Positions 10,678 to 20,820 of a stretch of 64,000 nt of DNA are shown here, in pieces. This DNA comes from Tridacna crocea (Eukaryota > Mollusca > Bivalvia > Cardiida > Cardiidae), in the NCBI GenBank assembly GCA_943736015.1, contig OX031061.1:13339290-13403289 (forward strand), in the 5' to 3' direction. How positions within the stretch are numbered: position 1 is the first letter of the stretch; each line of letters opens with the position of its first letter. The notes under the pieces were generated by a model. The model saw only the letters and a program-made list of their open reading frames with translations, was not told the DNA's origin and ran no database searches. The translations under genes were made by a program, and so were the position numbers.

Positions 10678-11272
10678 AATGAATGAATGTTGTTTTATGG
10701 CGCATCGACAGCTTTGGTCATTTAGCGCGCATATCTATGTTAAAAGATAATAAACGAAGGATTGTTTAAACTGAATGAAGTTTAAATGACAATAAAAGAA
10801 TTGAATTAAGAAAACTTAATGCATAAAGGGCATCATCGAGTTACAGGGCAATCCCCATATACTCAAAAGTTTTAAATGATAAGACCTAAGAATGCGACAA
10901 AAAAGGTTTAAACTCAATGCTGGTTTGATAAAAAGAAGTTTTTTTTTTTTTTTTTTTTTAAATGAAAAAGAAATATGTGTCATTTATAATGTGCATAAAA
11001 TATGATATTGAGTGGCTGGGCATTCCCTGCCTACTCAACAGTTTTAGATTAAAAGGCAAGACTGATAATATTGTTTTTCCTTGGAAATGAGGTTAAAATT
11101 GATAAAGATTGGAGCCTCCAATGGGATAAGATACTCCCATTAAAGAGATCCTGTCTCCAATGGGATAAGATGTCTCCAAGAGAGCCAATCCTCCCATTAA
11201 GGAGATGCAAACTGAATATTTATGAAGTAAAAAATGTTGTAAAAGGATGGGTAAGAAACTCAAGAGTAAATA

Positions 11273-11565
11273 TCACAGTTTATTGTAAAGGTCAATCTCC
11301 TTTATGAAAGCGATAATAGATTCAACGCTGACAGAATCAAAAAGATTTTTCAAACTATCTACGTTGAAATATTTTGAACGAACTGGCTGAAAGTCAATGC
11401 AATCTAGTAGGATATGTTTTACAGAAAAGGTTGCATTGCATGGAATACATTCAGGAGCATCATCTTTGGTCAAGAGCCAGGAATGTGTGATGCGTGAATG
11501 GCCAATTCGAAGTCGTGCAATTATCACTTCTTCTCGACGAACGGATCTGTAAACGGGATACCATT
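11273..11565 (-). pseudogene. LINE ORF2 C-terminal remnant
   Basis: Open frame MIIARLRIGHSRITHSW ... with CIPCNATFSVKHILLDC, a Cys-Cys-His-Cys finger after RNase H, and the conserved end at the TGA at 11275-11273. Everything from the middle of RT through RNase H is deleted at 11565. The deletion leaves the two sides out of frame. Confidence 0.75.
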
Positions 11566-11891
11566 TCTAAAAACCAAACAAGCCTGTCGTTGACCATACG
11601 TTCTAGGGTCTTGCAGAGACAACTAGTAAGAGCTATTGGCCGATAGTTAGCTGGGTCACTAGCATCTTTGCCAGGTTTTGGGATAGGAATGACAAGTGCC
11701 TCCCGCCAGGATGCAGGAAAATCACCTGACTGCCAGATATCATTAAAAATATCAAGTAAAACTGAGAGGGAAGTAAAAGGTAAGTGTTTTAAAAACTGGT
11801 AGTGAACTTTATCTGGGCCAGGAGAAGAATCATGAGCTTTATTCAGAGCAGATTTTAATTCTTTAAAAGTGAAGAGTTTATTATAGTGCTC
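11566..11891 (-). pseudogene. LINE ORF2 RT N-terminal remnant
   Basis: Continues the frame of the endonuclease ORF beyond its premature TAA at 11894-11892. The conserved segments PGPDKVHYQFLKHL, WREALVIPIPKPGKDAS and YRPIALTSC of LINE reverse transcriptases are present. The sequence ends where the deletion begins, just after NDRLVWFLE. The catalytic YxDD region is absent. Confidence 0.7.
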
Positions 11892-13220
11892 TTAATTCGA
11901 AGACTTGAAATTAAGCTTTTTCTTTTCTTCTCTAGCTTTATTCCTCTGAAACTTTTCTGAATAGTTTGCAGAGGAAGACTTTTTGCAAAAGGTGTTAGCA
12001 AGAGCATCAGCTATATCCTGGGGAGATTCCAATGAAGTATTGTTAACCTCAAGGTGACTAACAGGGGTCTGGCCTTTGCCATTGATCTTTCTGATCATAT
12101 CCCAGGTTTTTTTAGTAGTAGTTCTACTATTCAACTTAGAGACATATTGTCTCCAGGCCTTGCGCTTACTTTCTTTAATGGTACGACGGGCTTTTGCCCT
12201 GGAAATACGGAATAAGTTAAGATTTTCTTTGGTAGGCCTGAGATTAAATTTTCTAAGGGCCTGATTTCTGTCCCTGACAGCCTGTTTACAGTCGTCATTG
12301 TACCAAGGCTTGTCAGGTCGTTTTGGGTTTGTCGAGGTCTGAGGGACAGACTGTTTAGCTGCATCAATTAAAAGGGAAGTGAAAAGTTTTGCAGGATCAT
12401 CACAATCTCCAAATTTATCATGTGTAATGGTCTGTTCACATAGGGTTTCAAATTTATTCCAATTGGCTTTGGAAAGCTTCCATTTCTGCGGTTGTACACT
12501 GCTGGACGGTTGTTTAGATGAAAAGATAATGGGGAAGTGATCACTTCCACACAAATCCTCAGTCACTTTCCAAGTAAAATTGGGAAGTAAGACTGGACTG
12601 CATAATGTTAAATCAATGGAAGAGTAAGATCCAGTTGCTGGATGCAAGTAGGTTTTGGATTTGTTATCATTCATGAAAGACAGAAAGTTGTTGGAAATGA
12701 AGTTCTCTAACTGGAGACCTCTCTGGTTGGTGTCATTGCAACCCCACATAACATTGTGACCATTAAAGTCCCCAGCAAGAATATAGGGGGATGGCAATTG
12801 AGAAATGAGATCATTCAGATTGGTCTCATTGATAGGTATGCTTGGCGGGAGATATAAGGAACACAGTGTAACAGCACTGTGTATAGATAACCTGACAGCA
12901 ACAGCTTGCAGGTTTGTATTTAAAGAGATAACTTTGTGAGGAATGTTGTTGTTTACAATAATAGAAACACCTCCTCTGGTTTTTTCACCTTCGGTAAAAA
13001 TCTTGTTGTAAACAGAATGATATTTGATAGTGATATCATCCTCCCGTTTAAGGAAGGTTTCTTGCAGACAAACAGCAACTGGTTTGTGCTCATTGATTAA
13101 AAGTGAAAGTTCGTCAAAGTTTGACTTCAGACCTCGACAATTCCACTGGATTATGGTATCCATAGTGCATGAGGAAAGTATAAAGACTAAAGTAAAAAAT
13201 GAGGTCGTAAACCAATGCAT
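11892..13220 (-). CDS. LINE ORF2 APE-type endonuclease region, truncated by stop
   Basis: 442 codons starting MHWFTTSFF; the conserved domain begins at MDTIIQWNCRG (residue ~20). APE-family landmarks in order are WNCRG, CLQETF, LYLPPS, AGDFNGHN, SSIDLTL and GSDHFPI, giving the Asn, Glu, Asp/Asn, Asp and His expected of a target-nicking endonuclease. It ends at a TAA where the other copy reads TCA, a nonsense change relative to 26553-27926. It starts about 15 nt after the ORF1 stop, a dicistronic layout usual for this LINE group. Confidence 0.85.
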   Translation of the reverse strand: MHWFTTSFFTLVFILSSCTMDTIIQWNCRGLKSNFDELSLLINEHKPVAVCLQETFLKREDDITIKYHSVYNKIFTEGEKTRGGVSIIVNNNIPHKVISLNTNLQAVAVRLSIHSAVTLCSLYLPPSIPINETNLNDLISQLPSPYILAGDFNGHNVMWGCNDTNQRGLQLENFISNNFLSFMNDNKSKTYLHPATGSYSSIDLTLCSPVLLPNFTWKVTEDLCGSDHFPIIFSSKQPSSSVQPQKWKLSKANWNKFETLCEQTITHDKFGDCDDPAKLFTSLLIDAAKQSVPQTSTNPKRPDKPWYNDDCKQAVRDRNQALRKFNLRPTKENLNLFRISRAKARRTIKESKRKAWRQYVSKLNSRTTTKKTWDMIRKINGKGQTPVSHLEVNNTSLESPQDIADALANTFCKKSSSANYSEKFQRNKAREEKKKLNFKSSN

Positions 13221-13235
13221 TTTAAAATAGACTGG

Positions 13236-14744
13236 TTAAGATTTAATTACAGATGTCTCGGCTTTGGATGATTGCCAAGCGTCAAAATCCTTGTTCCAAA
13301 GATCTTTGGAAGTGGACCAGATAGAGGCTTCTGAATCTGAAATCTCACCTTCCAGATTTTCAGTATCTGCATCCATGTCCTCTAGCTCCGAAAATCTGTT
13401 GGAGGTAGGGACAGGATCATTTGCTTTGACTGTGATTTCACAAGATCCTTTGTTATCTTTAGATTGTGGTTTAGACTTGGAAGAAGACCTTTTAGGAGGT
13501 CGGGGTGTATGATTGGGATTGTTATCCTTGGATGAGACGTTAGGTTTTGTTGTAGACTGTGAAGATGGAGGTTGTGGTTTCTTAGGAGGTGGTTGTGAAG
13601 AGGTAGATGGCTTTGGAGTTTTCCGTGAAGAATTTTGTGAAGGTGTAGATGACTTTGAAGTTTTTTGAGACAAACTATTTTGAGAGTTTGTGGGTTTTGA
13701 GGATGCCGAAGAGGTTGTGTTTGTTTTAGATACAGATGGAGAGTCAGGGATTAGTTTGGACAAGGTGGATGGAGGAAGAAGTTCTTTCAGTTCAGAAGCT
13801 ACATCAGGAAACTTTTGAAGTAGAACTTTCGCAAGAATTTTACAAGTGCTGCAGTCGTCCTTTTCAGTTGACGAGCCAACAACACCTGCATAACTAGGAC
13901 CAGAAGAGGTTTTCTTGCGTTGTTCAAATATTTTCCTTGCCTCTGGAAAGCTAACATTATTGTTGTATTTAATGGAAAGAATTTCTTTTTCTTCCTTCCA
14001 TACAGGGCACTCTCTTGAAAAAGTAGAGTGTTGAGACTTACAATTAATACAAAGAGGAGGATTTGAACAAGTAGTGCTGTCATGGTCAGGTCCTTGATGA
14101 GCACATTTAGAACATGTTTCTTGGTTAGGACATTTACTGATGTGGTGGCCGTACCGCTGGCATTTAAAACATCGCAAGGGGTTTGGCACATACACATCTA
14201 CTTTTACTACTTGAAAGCCTATCTTGATAGAGTTTGGAAGAACAGGTGAAGAAAATGTTAAAATGTATGTGTTTGTAAGTCTCTGCTCTCCATCTCTGCG
14301 TACAGAAATCCGCTGAACATCGGATACACCTTGTTGTTTTAGGTTGTCTTTAATTTCTTGCAAGGAGCTGCAGTATGTAAGTTCTTTACATCTTATTACT
14401 CCCTTACAAGAATTGAGTGTAGGATGTGGAAAAATTTTAACAGATATATCAAAGAATTTGGTGTTTTTCAAAAGATTCAGTGCTTGTTGATTGGTGAGAC
14501 ATTCAACAAGGAGAGTGTGATCTTTCAGTTTTTTAACAGATTTAGGAGTTCCAAGGATGCTAGATATTTGTTTTTCAATTATAAAAGGAGACAGCTTTGT
14601 GACTGGTTTTGAAGGATCCTGGGATTGAATAACAATAAAACGTGGAGAGTGAAAAGAGGTAGAAATTGAAGGTTCTGTTTCAGAATCACTGTCTGAAAGA
14701 GGGCGCTTGCTTTCATTGAGCTTGGCCTTTTTTTGAGACGCCAT
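13236..14744 (-). CDS. LINE ORF1 (gag-like protein), intact
   Basis: 502 codons from MASQKKAKLNESKRP at 14744. A longer frame upstream to 14858 is open but lies in the 5'UTR, and copy 1 has a stop there. It has a basic N-terminus, an RRM-like region (residues ~30-190), three zinc knuckles (~200-265) starting CFKCQRYGHHISKC, then a long Ser/Pro/Lys tail with repeated KTPKPSTSSQPPPKK-type blocks and an acidic end. It is an RNA chaperone or RNP protein by family. No break is seen; it is highly similar to 27942-29450. Confidence 0.88.
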   Translation of the reverse strand: MASQKKAKLNESKRPLSDSDSETEPSISTSFHSPRFIVIQSQDPSKPVTKLSPFIIEKQISSILGTPKSVKKLKDHTLLVECLTNQQALNLLKNTKFFDISVKIFPHPTLNSCKGVIRCKELTYCSSLQEIKDNLKQQGVSDVQRISVRRDGEQRLTNTYILTFSSPVLPNSIKIGFQVVKVDVYVPNPLRCFKCQRYGHHISKCPNQETCSKCAHQGPDHDSTTCSNPPLCINCKSQHSTFSRECPVWKEEKEILSIKYNNNVSFPEARKIFEQRKKTSSGPSYAGVVGSSTEKDDCSTCKILAKVLLQKFPDVASELKELLPPSTLSKLIPDSPSVSKTNTTSSASSKPTNSQNSLSQKTSKSSTPSQNSSRKTPKPSTSSQPPPKKPQPPSSQSTTKPNVSSKDNNPNHTPRPPKRSSSKSKPQSKDNKGSCEITVKANDPVPTSNRFSELEDMDADTENLEGEISDSEASIWSTSKDLWNKDFDAWQSSKAETSVIKS

Positions 14745-15363
14745 GTTTGTGTGAAAAGTTTCACCACTCATGCTCCCCACCCGCCACGGAGCCCAACAAG
14801 GGGACATGGTCTGGGGAAAACCCATTCGCAGACCATGACAGGGATACATCAGTGGCATACTCGGTATGAAAGGGCTAGACTGGACAGATGCATTCCCGCA
14901 GAAAGTCCTACCAAGCTTAGACCATCATTGAGAGGTTACAAATGTCAGTCAAATACCAAAAAACTTTCACCCGATTGACCCATGAGCCACCGCCTTCTAG
15001 GACTGAACAAGAAATATAATACATGAAAAAAATGTGATATAATTATGTGGAGAAGATGGTAAATTTAATTGAGAAACGGATGTAAAAGAAAGAGTATATC
15101 AGATGTCCTAGGGCAAGGCATGACCAGCCGATTGATCAGGTCGGGCCTTCCTGACCTCCCGTTTAGCCCAACTTAGGGCCAAAGTGGTGTGTTGCAAGTA
15201 CAGGGCCTAGCCAATCCCTGATGTCACTCAACCACCAGGATCCCGTCATCAGGCGACACGGGTCGCAGCCCACGGCAAACGGGCAGGTCCTTTTTGGTGG
15301 GGTTTTACCACTCTGCAGGACTACAACCGGGATTTTTTCTATTCCCCCTACCCGGCTGGGGGG

Positions 15364-16425
15364 TACATCGGATACACCTTGTTGTTTTAGATTGTCTTTA
15401 ATTTCTTGTAAGGAGTCGCAGTATGCAAGCTCTTTGCATCTAATTACTCCTTTACAAGAAGTAAGTGAAGGATGAGGAAAAATTTTAACGTCTATGTCAA
15501 AAAACTTGGTCTTTTTTAAAAGATTCAGTACTTGTTGATTTGTAAAACATTCAACTAGTAGGGTCTGGTCTTTAAGTTTTTTAACTGATTTTGGTGTACC
15601 AAGGATACTAGAGATTTGTTTTTCTATAATGAATGGAGAGAGTTTAGTTATAGGTTTTGAATGATCTTAAGATTGGATAACAATAAAACGTGGAGATTGA
15701 TAAGATGAAGGAAGTGAAGTTTCTGTTTCAGAGTCACTGTCTGAAAGGGGGCGCTTGCTTTCATTGAGCTTGGCCTTTTTTTGGGATGCCATGTTTGTGT
15801 TTTAAGTTTCACCACCGATGTTCCCCACCCGCCATGGAGCCCAACGAGGGGACATGGTCTGGGGAAAACCCATTCGCAGACCATGACAGGGATACATCAA
15901 TGGTATACTCGGTATGAAAGGGCTAGACTGGACAGATGCATTCCCGCAGAAAGTCCTACCAAGCTTAGACGATCATTGAGAGTTTACAAATGTCAGCCAA
16001 ATACCAAAAAACTTTCACCCGATTGACCCATGAGCCACCGCCTTCTAGGGCTAAATAAGAAATACAACATCTGAAAGAGTGTGATATAATTATGTAGGAT
16101 TAGAATGTGGAGAAGATGGTAAATTTAACTGAGAAAAGGATGTAAAAGAAAGAGTATATCAGATGTCCTAGGGCAAGGCATGACCAGCCGATTGATCAGG
16201 ACGGGCCTTCCTGACCTCCCGTTTAGCCCAACTTTGGGCCAAAGTGGTGTGTTGTAAGTACAGGGCCTAGCCAATCCCTGATGCCACTCAACCACCAGGA
16301 TCCCGTCATCAGGCGACACGGGTCGCAAGCCCACGGCAAACGGGCAGGTCCTTTTCGGTGGGGTTTTACCACTCTGCAGGACTACAACCGGGATTTTTTC
16401 TATTCCCCCTACCCGGCTGGGGGGA
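15364..16425 (-). mobile_element. LINE fragment 5: ORF1 start plus 5'UTR
   Basis: Directly abuts the 5' end of copy 4. It carries the first ~425 nt of ORF1, with a stop soon after FIVIQS at ~15670, beginning at 15791 with MASQKKAKLNESKRP. The 5'UTR runs to CCGGCTGGGGGGA at about 16425. Everything 3' of the ORF1 segment containing CATCGGATACACC is missing. Its head-to-tail placement against copy 4 has no visible target duplication. Confidence 0.75.
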
Positions 16426-16560
16426 TCGAACGACACGAGTTGCAGCCCACGACAAACAGGCAGGCACAGTGATGGGGGGTCTTACCCCTGCTATAGTGCA
16501 ACAGCTGAGCTATTTCTATCCCCCTGCCCAGCTGGGAGCGTATAATCAATGAACAAGCCA
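16426..16560 (-). promoter_or_regulatory. tRNA-like monomer upstream of LINE 5' end
   Basis: On the minus strand, GGGGGATAGAAATAGCTCAG followed by CTGTTGCAC resembles a tRNA 5' end with an A box. About 70 nt later GTCGTTCGATCC resembles a B box. The segment is a diverged version of the LINE's own first ~115 bp (shared GCAGCCCACG and CCGGCTGGG-like ends), as if an extra 5' promoter monomer were present. It could instead be an adjacent tRNA-derived SINE head. Confidence 0.4.
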
Positions 16561-16769
16561 AGGATTCAAACTTGCCACTACCCTTTGTAAAACAAGAGTA
16601 CGCATGCAGATGCCAATGCTTGGCTACAGTTGCTTGATTTTAGTGAAAATTCTGTCAAAAAGGGGGCATAATTTTGTCAAAAATACTTTGATATTAACTG
16701 CACTTATTGCTTGGTTGAATGATTGATTGTACTGAGTTTTATGCTATTTTCAACATTATTTCACTTACA
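16561..16769. other. Unassigned sequence
   Basis: About 200 bp of AT-rich sequence between the LINE cluster and a SINE-like repeat. It has one AAAAAGGGGGCATAATTTTG fragment typical of the minisatellite families and nothing else recognisable. Confidence 0.3.
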
Positions 16770-17045
16770 ATTCGGCAGCCAGTGCACCTGTCCATGCTTT
16801 CCTGGAGTCTCTTTCACCAGTGCTCTGCACAATTGTCTTTCCGAGTCACTGGCTGCTTTCCCATATAATCATCGTCAAAACAATGGTCAGCAGTGGGAGA
16901 GGAATGAATCCGGTCTCAATGACTATCATCAATCCTTGGAAAGACATTGGCTGAGCTTGGGATTGAACCCAGGACCCCTAAATCTTGTAACCTATCGACT
17001 GAGCTTCCCAGGGCTCAGCCCTTATTGTTTGTGTTCCTCTTTTGA
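16770..17045 (-). repeat. tRNA-derived SINE-like repeat
   Basis: The minus strand reads GGGAAGCTCAGTCGATAGG (A-box-like) and, about 30 nt on, GGGTTCAATCCC (B-box-like), the spacing of a tRNA-derived pol III promoter. The body (CAGCCAGTG... AATGGTCAGCAG) extends to about 16770. A plus-strand ORF across it has no recognisable protein features and is taken as chance. Confidence 0.5.
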
Positions 17046-17218
17046 TAGTGAACAACTTGTCCAAGTTTGAAGTCAATGTCTTCAGCAATGACAGAGATAT
17101 TATAAAATGTCGAAGTTTTTGAAATTGTCCATGTTACCGCATGACAGTCCAGACGGTGGCTCAGATGACAACTACGCAGGCTATGCTAGGCCTATGACAA
17201 TATTTTAACATTTTCTTC

Positions 17219-17502
17219 AACAAGATGGCACTGGATCGCTCACTTGAAAATTTGATAGGACCATAGCCTTTTTTTAAAAAATCTTACCAGACGTTTCAAA
17301 GAAGAAAAAACTTTAAGAATTTCTTCCTGTCTGTATAGTGTAAATAGCCCACAGCCATCTGAGTCATGTTTCTTGATGTATCATAATTTCTCTGACACTT
17401 TTTAAAAAGGGTCAGCCAAGAAATATTTCTGTGAAATTATTTCAAAATCTAATCAGCCGTTTCAGAGAGACAGAATGTTAAAGAATTTCTTCATAGTCAT
17501 AT
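17219..17502 (-). mobile_element. Family A Helentron-like element, left part (split by Bel/Pao)
   Basis: It begins CAACAAGATGGCACTGGATC then GCTCAC, a diverged hairpin terminus. Two units with GAAATTATTTCAAAATCTAA follow. It breaks inside a unit at TCATAGTCATAT, and the same unit resumes at 36609 with CATATAGTGCAAGTAGC. The empty site therefore reads as ordinary family A sequence. Confidence 0.7.
17498..17502. other. Bel/Pao target-site duplication, left
   Basis: CATAT directly before the left LTR is repeated directly after the right LTR at 36609-36613. A 5-bp duplication is usual for Bel/Pao integrases. Confidence 0.85.
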
Positions 17503-17698
17503 TGTTCTGAAGAAAGAAAGGTTTAGCTGTTTTCAAAAGTTACCTCCCTTAGTAGACGATAGAAAATATTAAAATTTTCAGGGTTACGTCCCTTGAATAT
17601 AGATTCTCCATTAGATAGAAAAACAAGAGAAATGTGTAGAAAGAGAAAATTAAAGAAATCGATGAAAATTGGAGGGAATTGTTGTCATCTACGGACCA
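17503..17698 (+). repeat. Bel/Pao 5' LTR
   Basis: 196 bp, TGTTCTGAAG...CGGACCA. It differs from the 3' LTR at two bases, around 17609 and 17616. It should contain the promoter and RNA start by family; no clear TATA box was identified. Confidence 0.9.
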
Positions 17699-17701
17699 AA
17701 T

Positions 17702-17719
17702 TGGTAGCAGAGCGAGGTT
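17702..17719 (+). other. Bel/Pao primer-binding site
   Basis: TGGTAGCAGAGCGAGGTT begins three bases after the LTR and starts with TGG, complementary to a tRNA CCA end. The particular tRNA was not identified. Confidence 0.7.
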
Positions 17720-17772
17720 TGAACGTTCGTCTAGGGATATGCATAGTTATTTTGGTTCTATTTTGGCTCGAG

Positions 17773-18829
17773 ATGGCAAGTACAGAAGAAAAAGATTTAG
17801 CTGATTGGCGTGCCGAGGACGGAGAAATTGACCGCCATGTTGTTTCAGAATTGAAAAAGCAGAAGGCAATATGTAAGTCAGCCTTTACTAAGAGTAAAAA
17901 CAGACTAAGTAAGTGCAACGTATAGCGATGAAATAAATAGGAAGGAGATTCGTCAGCTTCGGACAGCACTTAATAAAGCCCAGGATAAAATAATAGACGC
18001 CCTTGAGAAGTTGTGTACAGCATACATTGAACTTTCAGACCATGAGAATGAACAACTCATTCAAGGAGAAATGGAGCTAATAGACACTGAGTATAATGCT
18101 GCTCATCAAAAAGCTTTTGAGTGTTTAGAAATTAGCAAAAGTTCGTCAAGTTTAGATCAGACACATACCAGTAATGATCAGCACAAAATAGAACTGGGAA
18201 AAGATATGTGGAAACAAATGAAAAGAGTGACAATTCCGGTGTTTGATGGTTCTAAAAAGAAATATGAATCTTGGAAAGCATCATTTATCGCATGCATAGA
18301 CAGTGCACCTGCTACTCCTGAGTATAAGATGCTTCAGCTCAGACAGTATTTAACGGGCGAGGCCTTACAGTGTATAGAAAGTTTGGGTCATTCAGCTATG
18401 GCCTATCAGGCTGCCAAAGATAGACTTGAACGTAAATTTGGAGGAGAACGTAGACATGTGTCTCTATACTTAGAAGAATTAGAGAATTTCCCCCCCCCAT
18501 TCAAAGTGAGAATGCAAAATTAGTGGATCAATTTGCCGATTTACTTGACATTGCTATTATAAATTTAACTGATGCAAATAGAAAAGAAGATTTAGGCAAT
18601 GGTGTGTTATATATCCATTTGCAAAAGAAAATGCCTGAGTCTATGTTGAAACGATATCATCGATGGATTTTTGAGACGAGCTCAGAAGAAAATGTTTTAA
18701 CACTGCATGAGTGGATTGTGCAAGAGGCCAAGTTCCAAGTTATTGCTGCTGAGACATCACAGGGGATTTCAGTTCCTGGAAATACCTCAAAAAACTTCTG
18801 GAAAAAGGCAAAGTCAGACATTCTATACT
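17773..18829 (+). pseudogene. Bel/Pao Gag, frameshifted
   Basis: Starts at MASTEEKDLADWR (17773). The frame breaks at about 17915 near CTAAGTAAGTGC, continuing in another frame from about 17920 with EIRQLRTALNKAQ. It breaks again at a run of eight C at 18491-18498 and again near 18795. The middle (about 18210-18490) matches the DUF1759 Gag domain of Bel/Pao elements, around IPVFDGSKKKYESWKASF. Gag forms the particle that packages element RNA. The C-run and A-run positions could be real decay or consensus errors. Confidence 0.8.
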
Positions 18830-19846
18830 GATTCAAAACCACAAGTGGGCTGTGCACTTTGTAAACGTGAACATAAAATCTGGAACTGTGACAATTTTAA
18901 GCAATTACCAGTAAAGAATAGATGGGAAGAAGCCAAGAAATTGAAACTGTGTTATAGATGTCTAGGCAGAAATCATTGTGCTGTTAAATGCAAGAAAACA
19001 CGCCAGTGTGGTGTAAATAATTGTCAAAAAACTCACAATAGGTTGCTGTATCAAGATGACATTAAATCAGATGTTTCAAAAAACACTGTGGATAAAAGAA
19101 ATGACAGTAATCAGATATTACACACTGATCCTAGTACATGTACTTCTTACCAAACGTGTCACAAGTATGTGGCCTTGAGAACAGTTCCTGTAATCGTTAG
19201 AGATGGAGATAAGCAACTGAAAATAAACGCTTTGCTTGATGATGGAAGCACCAAAACATACATAAATGAAGATGTTGCTGCTGAGCTTGGTCTTCAGGGA
19301 ACAGCAAATGACATTACAGTATCGGTTTTAAACGGAAAATCTGATACATTCAGAAGTATGACTGTTCAGTTTAGTCTTCATAGTTTGAACGGACAAGTAA
19401 ATATGTCTGTCGAGGCCAATACAACTAGAAACGTGACGGGAAAATTACAAGTTATTGACTGGAATGAGAAAGCAAGGCAATTTGAACATTTAAAAGGTAT
19501 ACAGTTCCCATACCAACAACATAGGGCAAAAGTAGACATGTTGATAGGGATAGATTATGCACAGTTGCATTTTTCTCTTCATGAAGTTTGCGGGGAACCT
19601 GGACAACCAATAGCCCGTCTTACTCCATTAGGTTGGACTTGTCTAGGCCCGATTGAAAATACAAAGGAAAATTTGAATTTGTGTACCTTTTTCACAGACA
19701 ATTTGGGAGAACTATCTCAATTAAATAACACTCTTAAAAGGTTTTGGGAAATAGATAGTGCAGGAACATATGACAGTGAAAACACTTTTTCAGACACAGA
19801 AAAATTGGTAATAAAGAAGACAGAACAGTCTTTGCAGTATGAATGA
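18707..19846 (+). pseudogene. Bel/Pao Pol N-terminus: zinc knuckles and aspartic protease, interrupted
   Basis: The reading frame carries Cys/His clusters (CALCKREHKIWNC; CYRCLGRNHCAVKC; CGVNNCQKTH). A DUF1758-type retropepsin region has its catalytic core at ALLDDGSTKTYI. The segment IGIDYAQLHF leading into RT is also conserved. The coding sequence is cut at SLQYE by the LINE insertion and resumes at 30342 with the following residues of the same sequence. In this family Gag and Pol are normally one long frame, so the short alternative start here is not meaningful. Confidence 0.82.
19828..19843. other. LINE E1 target-site duplication, left copy
   Basis: GTCTTTGCAGTATGAA is repeated exactly at 30326-30341. 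It marks the outermost LINE insertion into the Pao pol gene. The last bases could belong to the (AATG)n tail. Confidence 0.85.
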
Positions 19847-20156
19847 ATGAATGTTGTTTTATGGCGCATCGACAACTTTGGTCATTTAGCGCGTATATTT
19901 ATGTTAAAAGATAATAAACGTGGAGTTGTTTAAACTGAATAAAGTTTGAATGACAATAAAAGAATTAAATTAAGAAAATTTAATGCATAAATGGCTTCAT
20001 CGAGTTACAGGGCAATCCCTATATAGTCAAATGTTTTAAATGATAAGAACTGAATTAAGAAGAATACATAAAGGGCATTATCGAGTTACAGGGCAATCGG
20101 TATATACTCAAAAGTTTTAAATGATAAGATTTAAGAATGTGATAAAAAGGTTTAAA
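19844..20156 (-). mobile_element. LINE E1, 3' part (first insertion into Bel/Pao)
   Basis: Short (AATG)n tail and part of the family 3'UTR, interrupted at GATAAAAAGGTTTAAA. The remainder lies at 30083-30325, giving a 5'-truncated insertion of about 570 bp before it was itself split. Confidence 0.82.
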
Positions 20157-20820
20157 TGAATGAATGAATGAATGTTGTTTTATGGCGCATCGACAACTTT
20201 GGTCATTTAGCGCGCATATCTATGTTAAAAGATAATAAACATGGAGTTGTTTAAACTGAATAAAGTTTGAATGACAATAAAAGAATTGAATTAAGAAAAT
20301 TTAATGTATAAAGAGCATCATCGAGTTACAGGGCAATCCCTATATACTCAAATATTTTAAATGATAAGAACTGAATTAAGAAGAATGAAAAAGGCATTAT
20401 CGAGTTACAGGGCAATCCCTATATACTCAAAAGTTTTAAATGATAAGATTTAAGAATGTGATAAAGAGGTTTAAACTCAATGCTGGTTTGATAAAAAGAA
20501 GTTTTTTAAATGAAAAAGAAATATGTGTCATTTATAATGTGCATAAAATATGATATTGAGTGGCTGGGCATTCCCTGCCTACTCAACAGTTTTAGATTAA
20601 AAGGTAAGACTGATAATATTGTTTTTCCTTGGAAATGAGGTTAAAACTGATAAAGATTGGAGCCTCCAATGGGATCAGATACTCCCATTAAAGAGGTCCT
20701 GTCTCCAATGAGATAAGATGTCTCCAAGAGAGCCAATCCTCCCATTAAGGAGATGCAAAATGAATATTAATGAAGTAAAGAATGTTGTAAAAAGATGGGT
20801 AAGAAAGTCAAGAGTAAATA

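Larger units (their letters stand above)
10678..15363 (-). mobile_element. LINE copy 4: near full-length but with most of RT deleted
   Basis: 3' tail at 10678, 3'UTR to 11272, ORF2 remnants 11273-13220, ORF1 13236-14744, and 5'UTR to about 15363 ending at the same CCGGCTGGGGG as the copy with a target duplication at 30066. An internal deletion at 11565/11566 removes sequence matching 24491-26275 of the fuller copy, about 1.8 kb. A T run of over 20 nt at 10939-10960 sits in the 3'UTR. ORF1 and the endonuclease region remain open, so this copy resembles a defective, possibly trans-mobilised form. Confidence 0.8.

Noticed and set aside
14745-14858. N-terminal extension of LINE ORF1
   Set aside because: An in-frame stop occurs at the equivalent place in copy 1, and the start MASQKKAKL is shared by all copies, so this is 5'UTR.
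16723-17070. 115-codon plus-strand ORF
   Set aside because: It crosses a tRNA-derived SINE-like repeat in the antisense direction and lacks any domain-like pattern.
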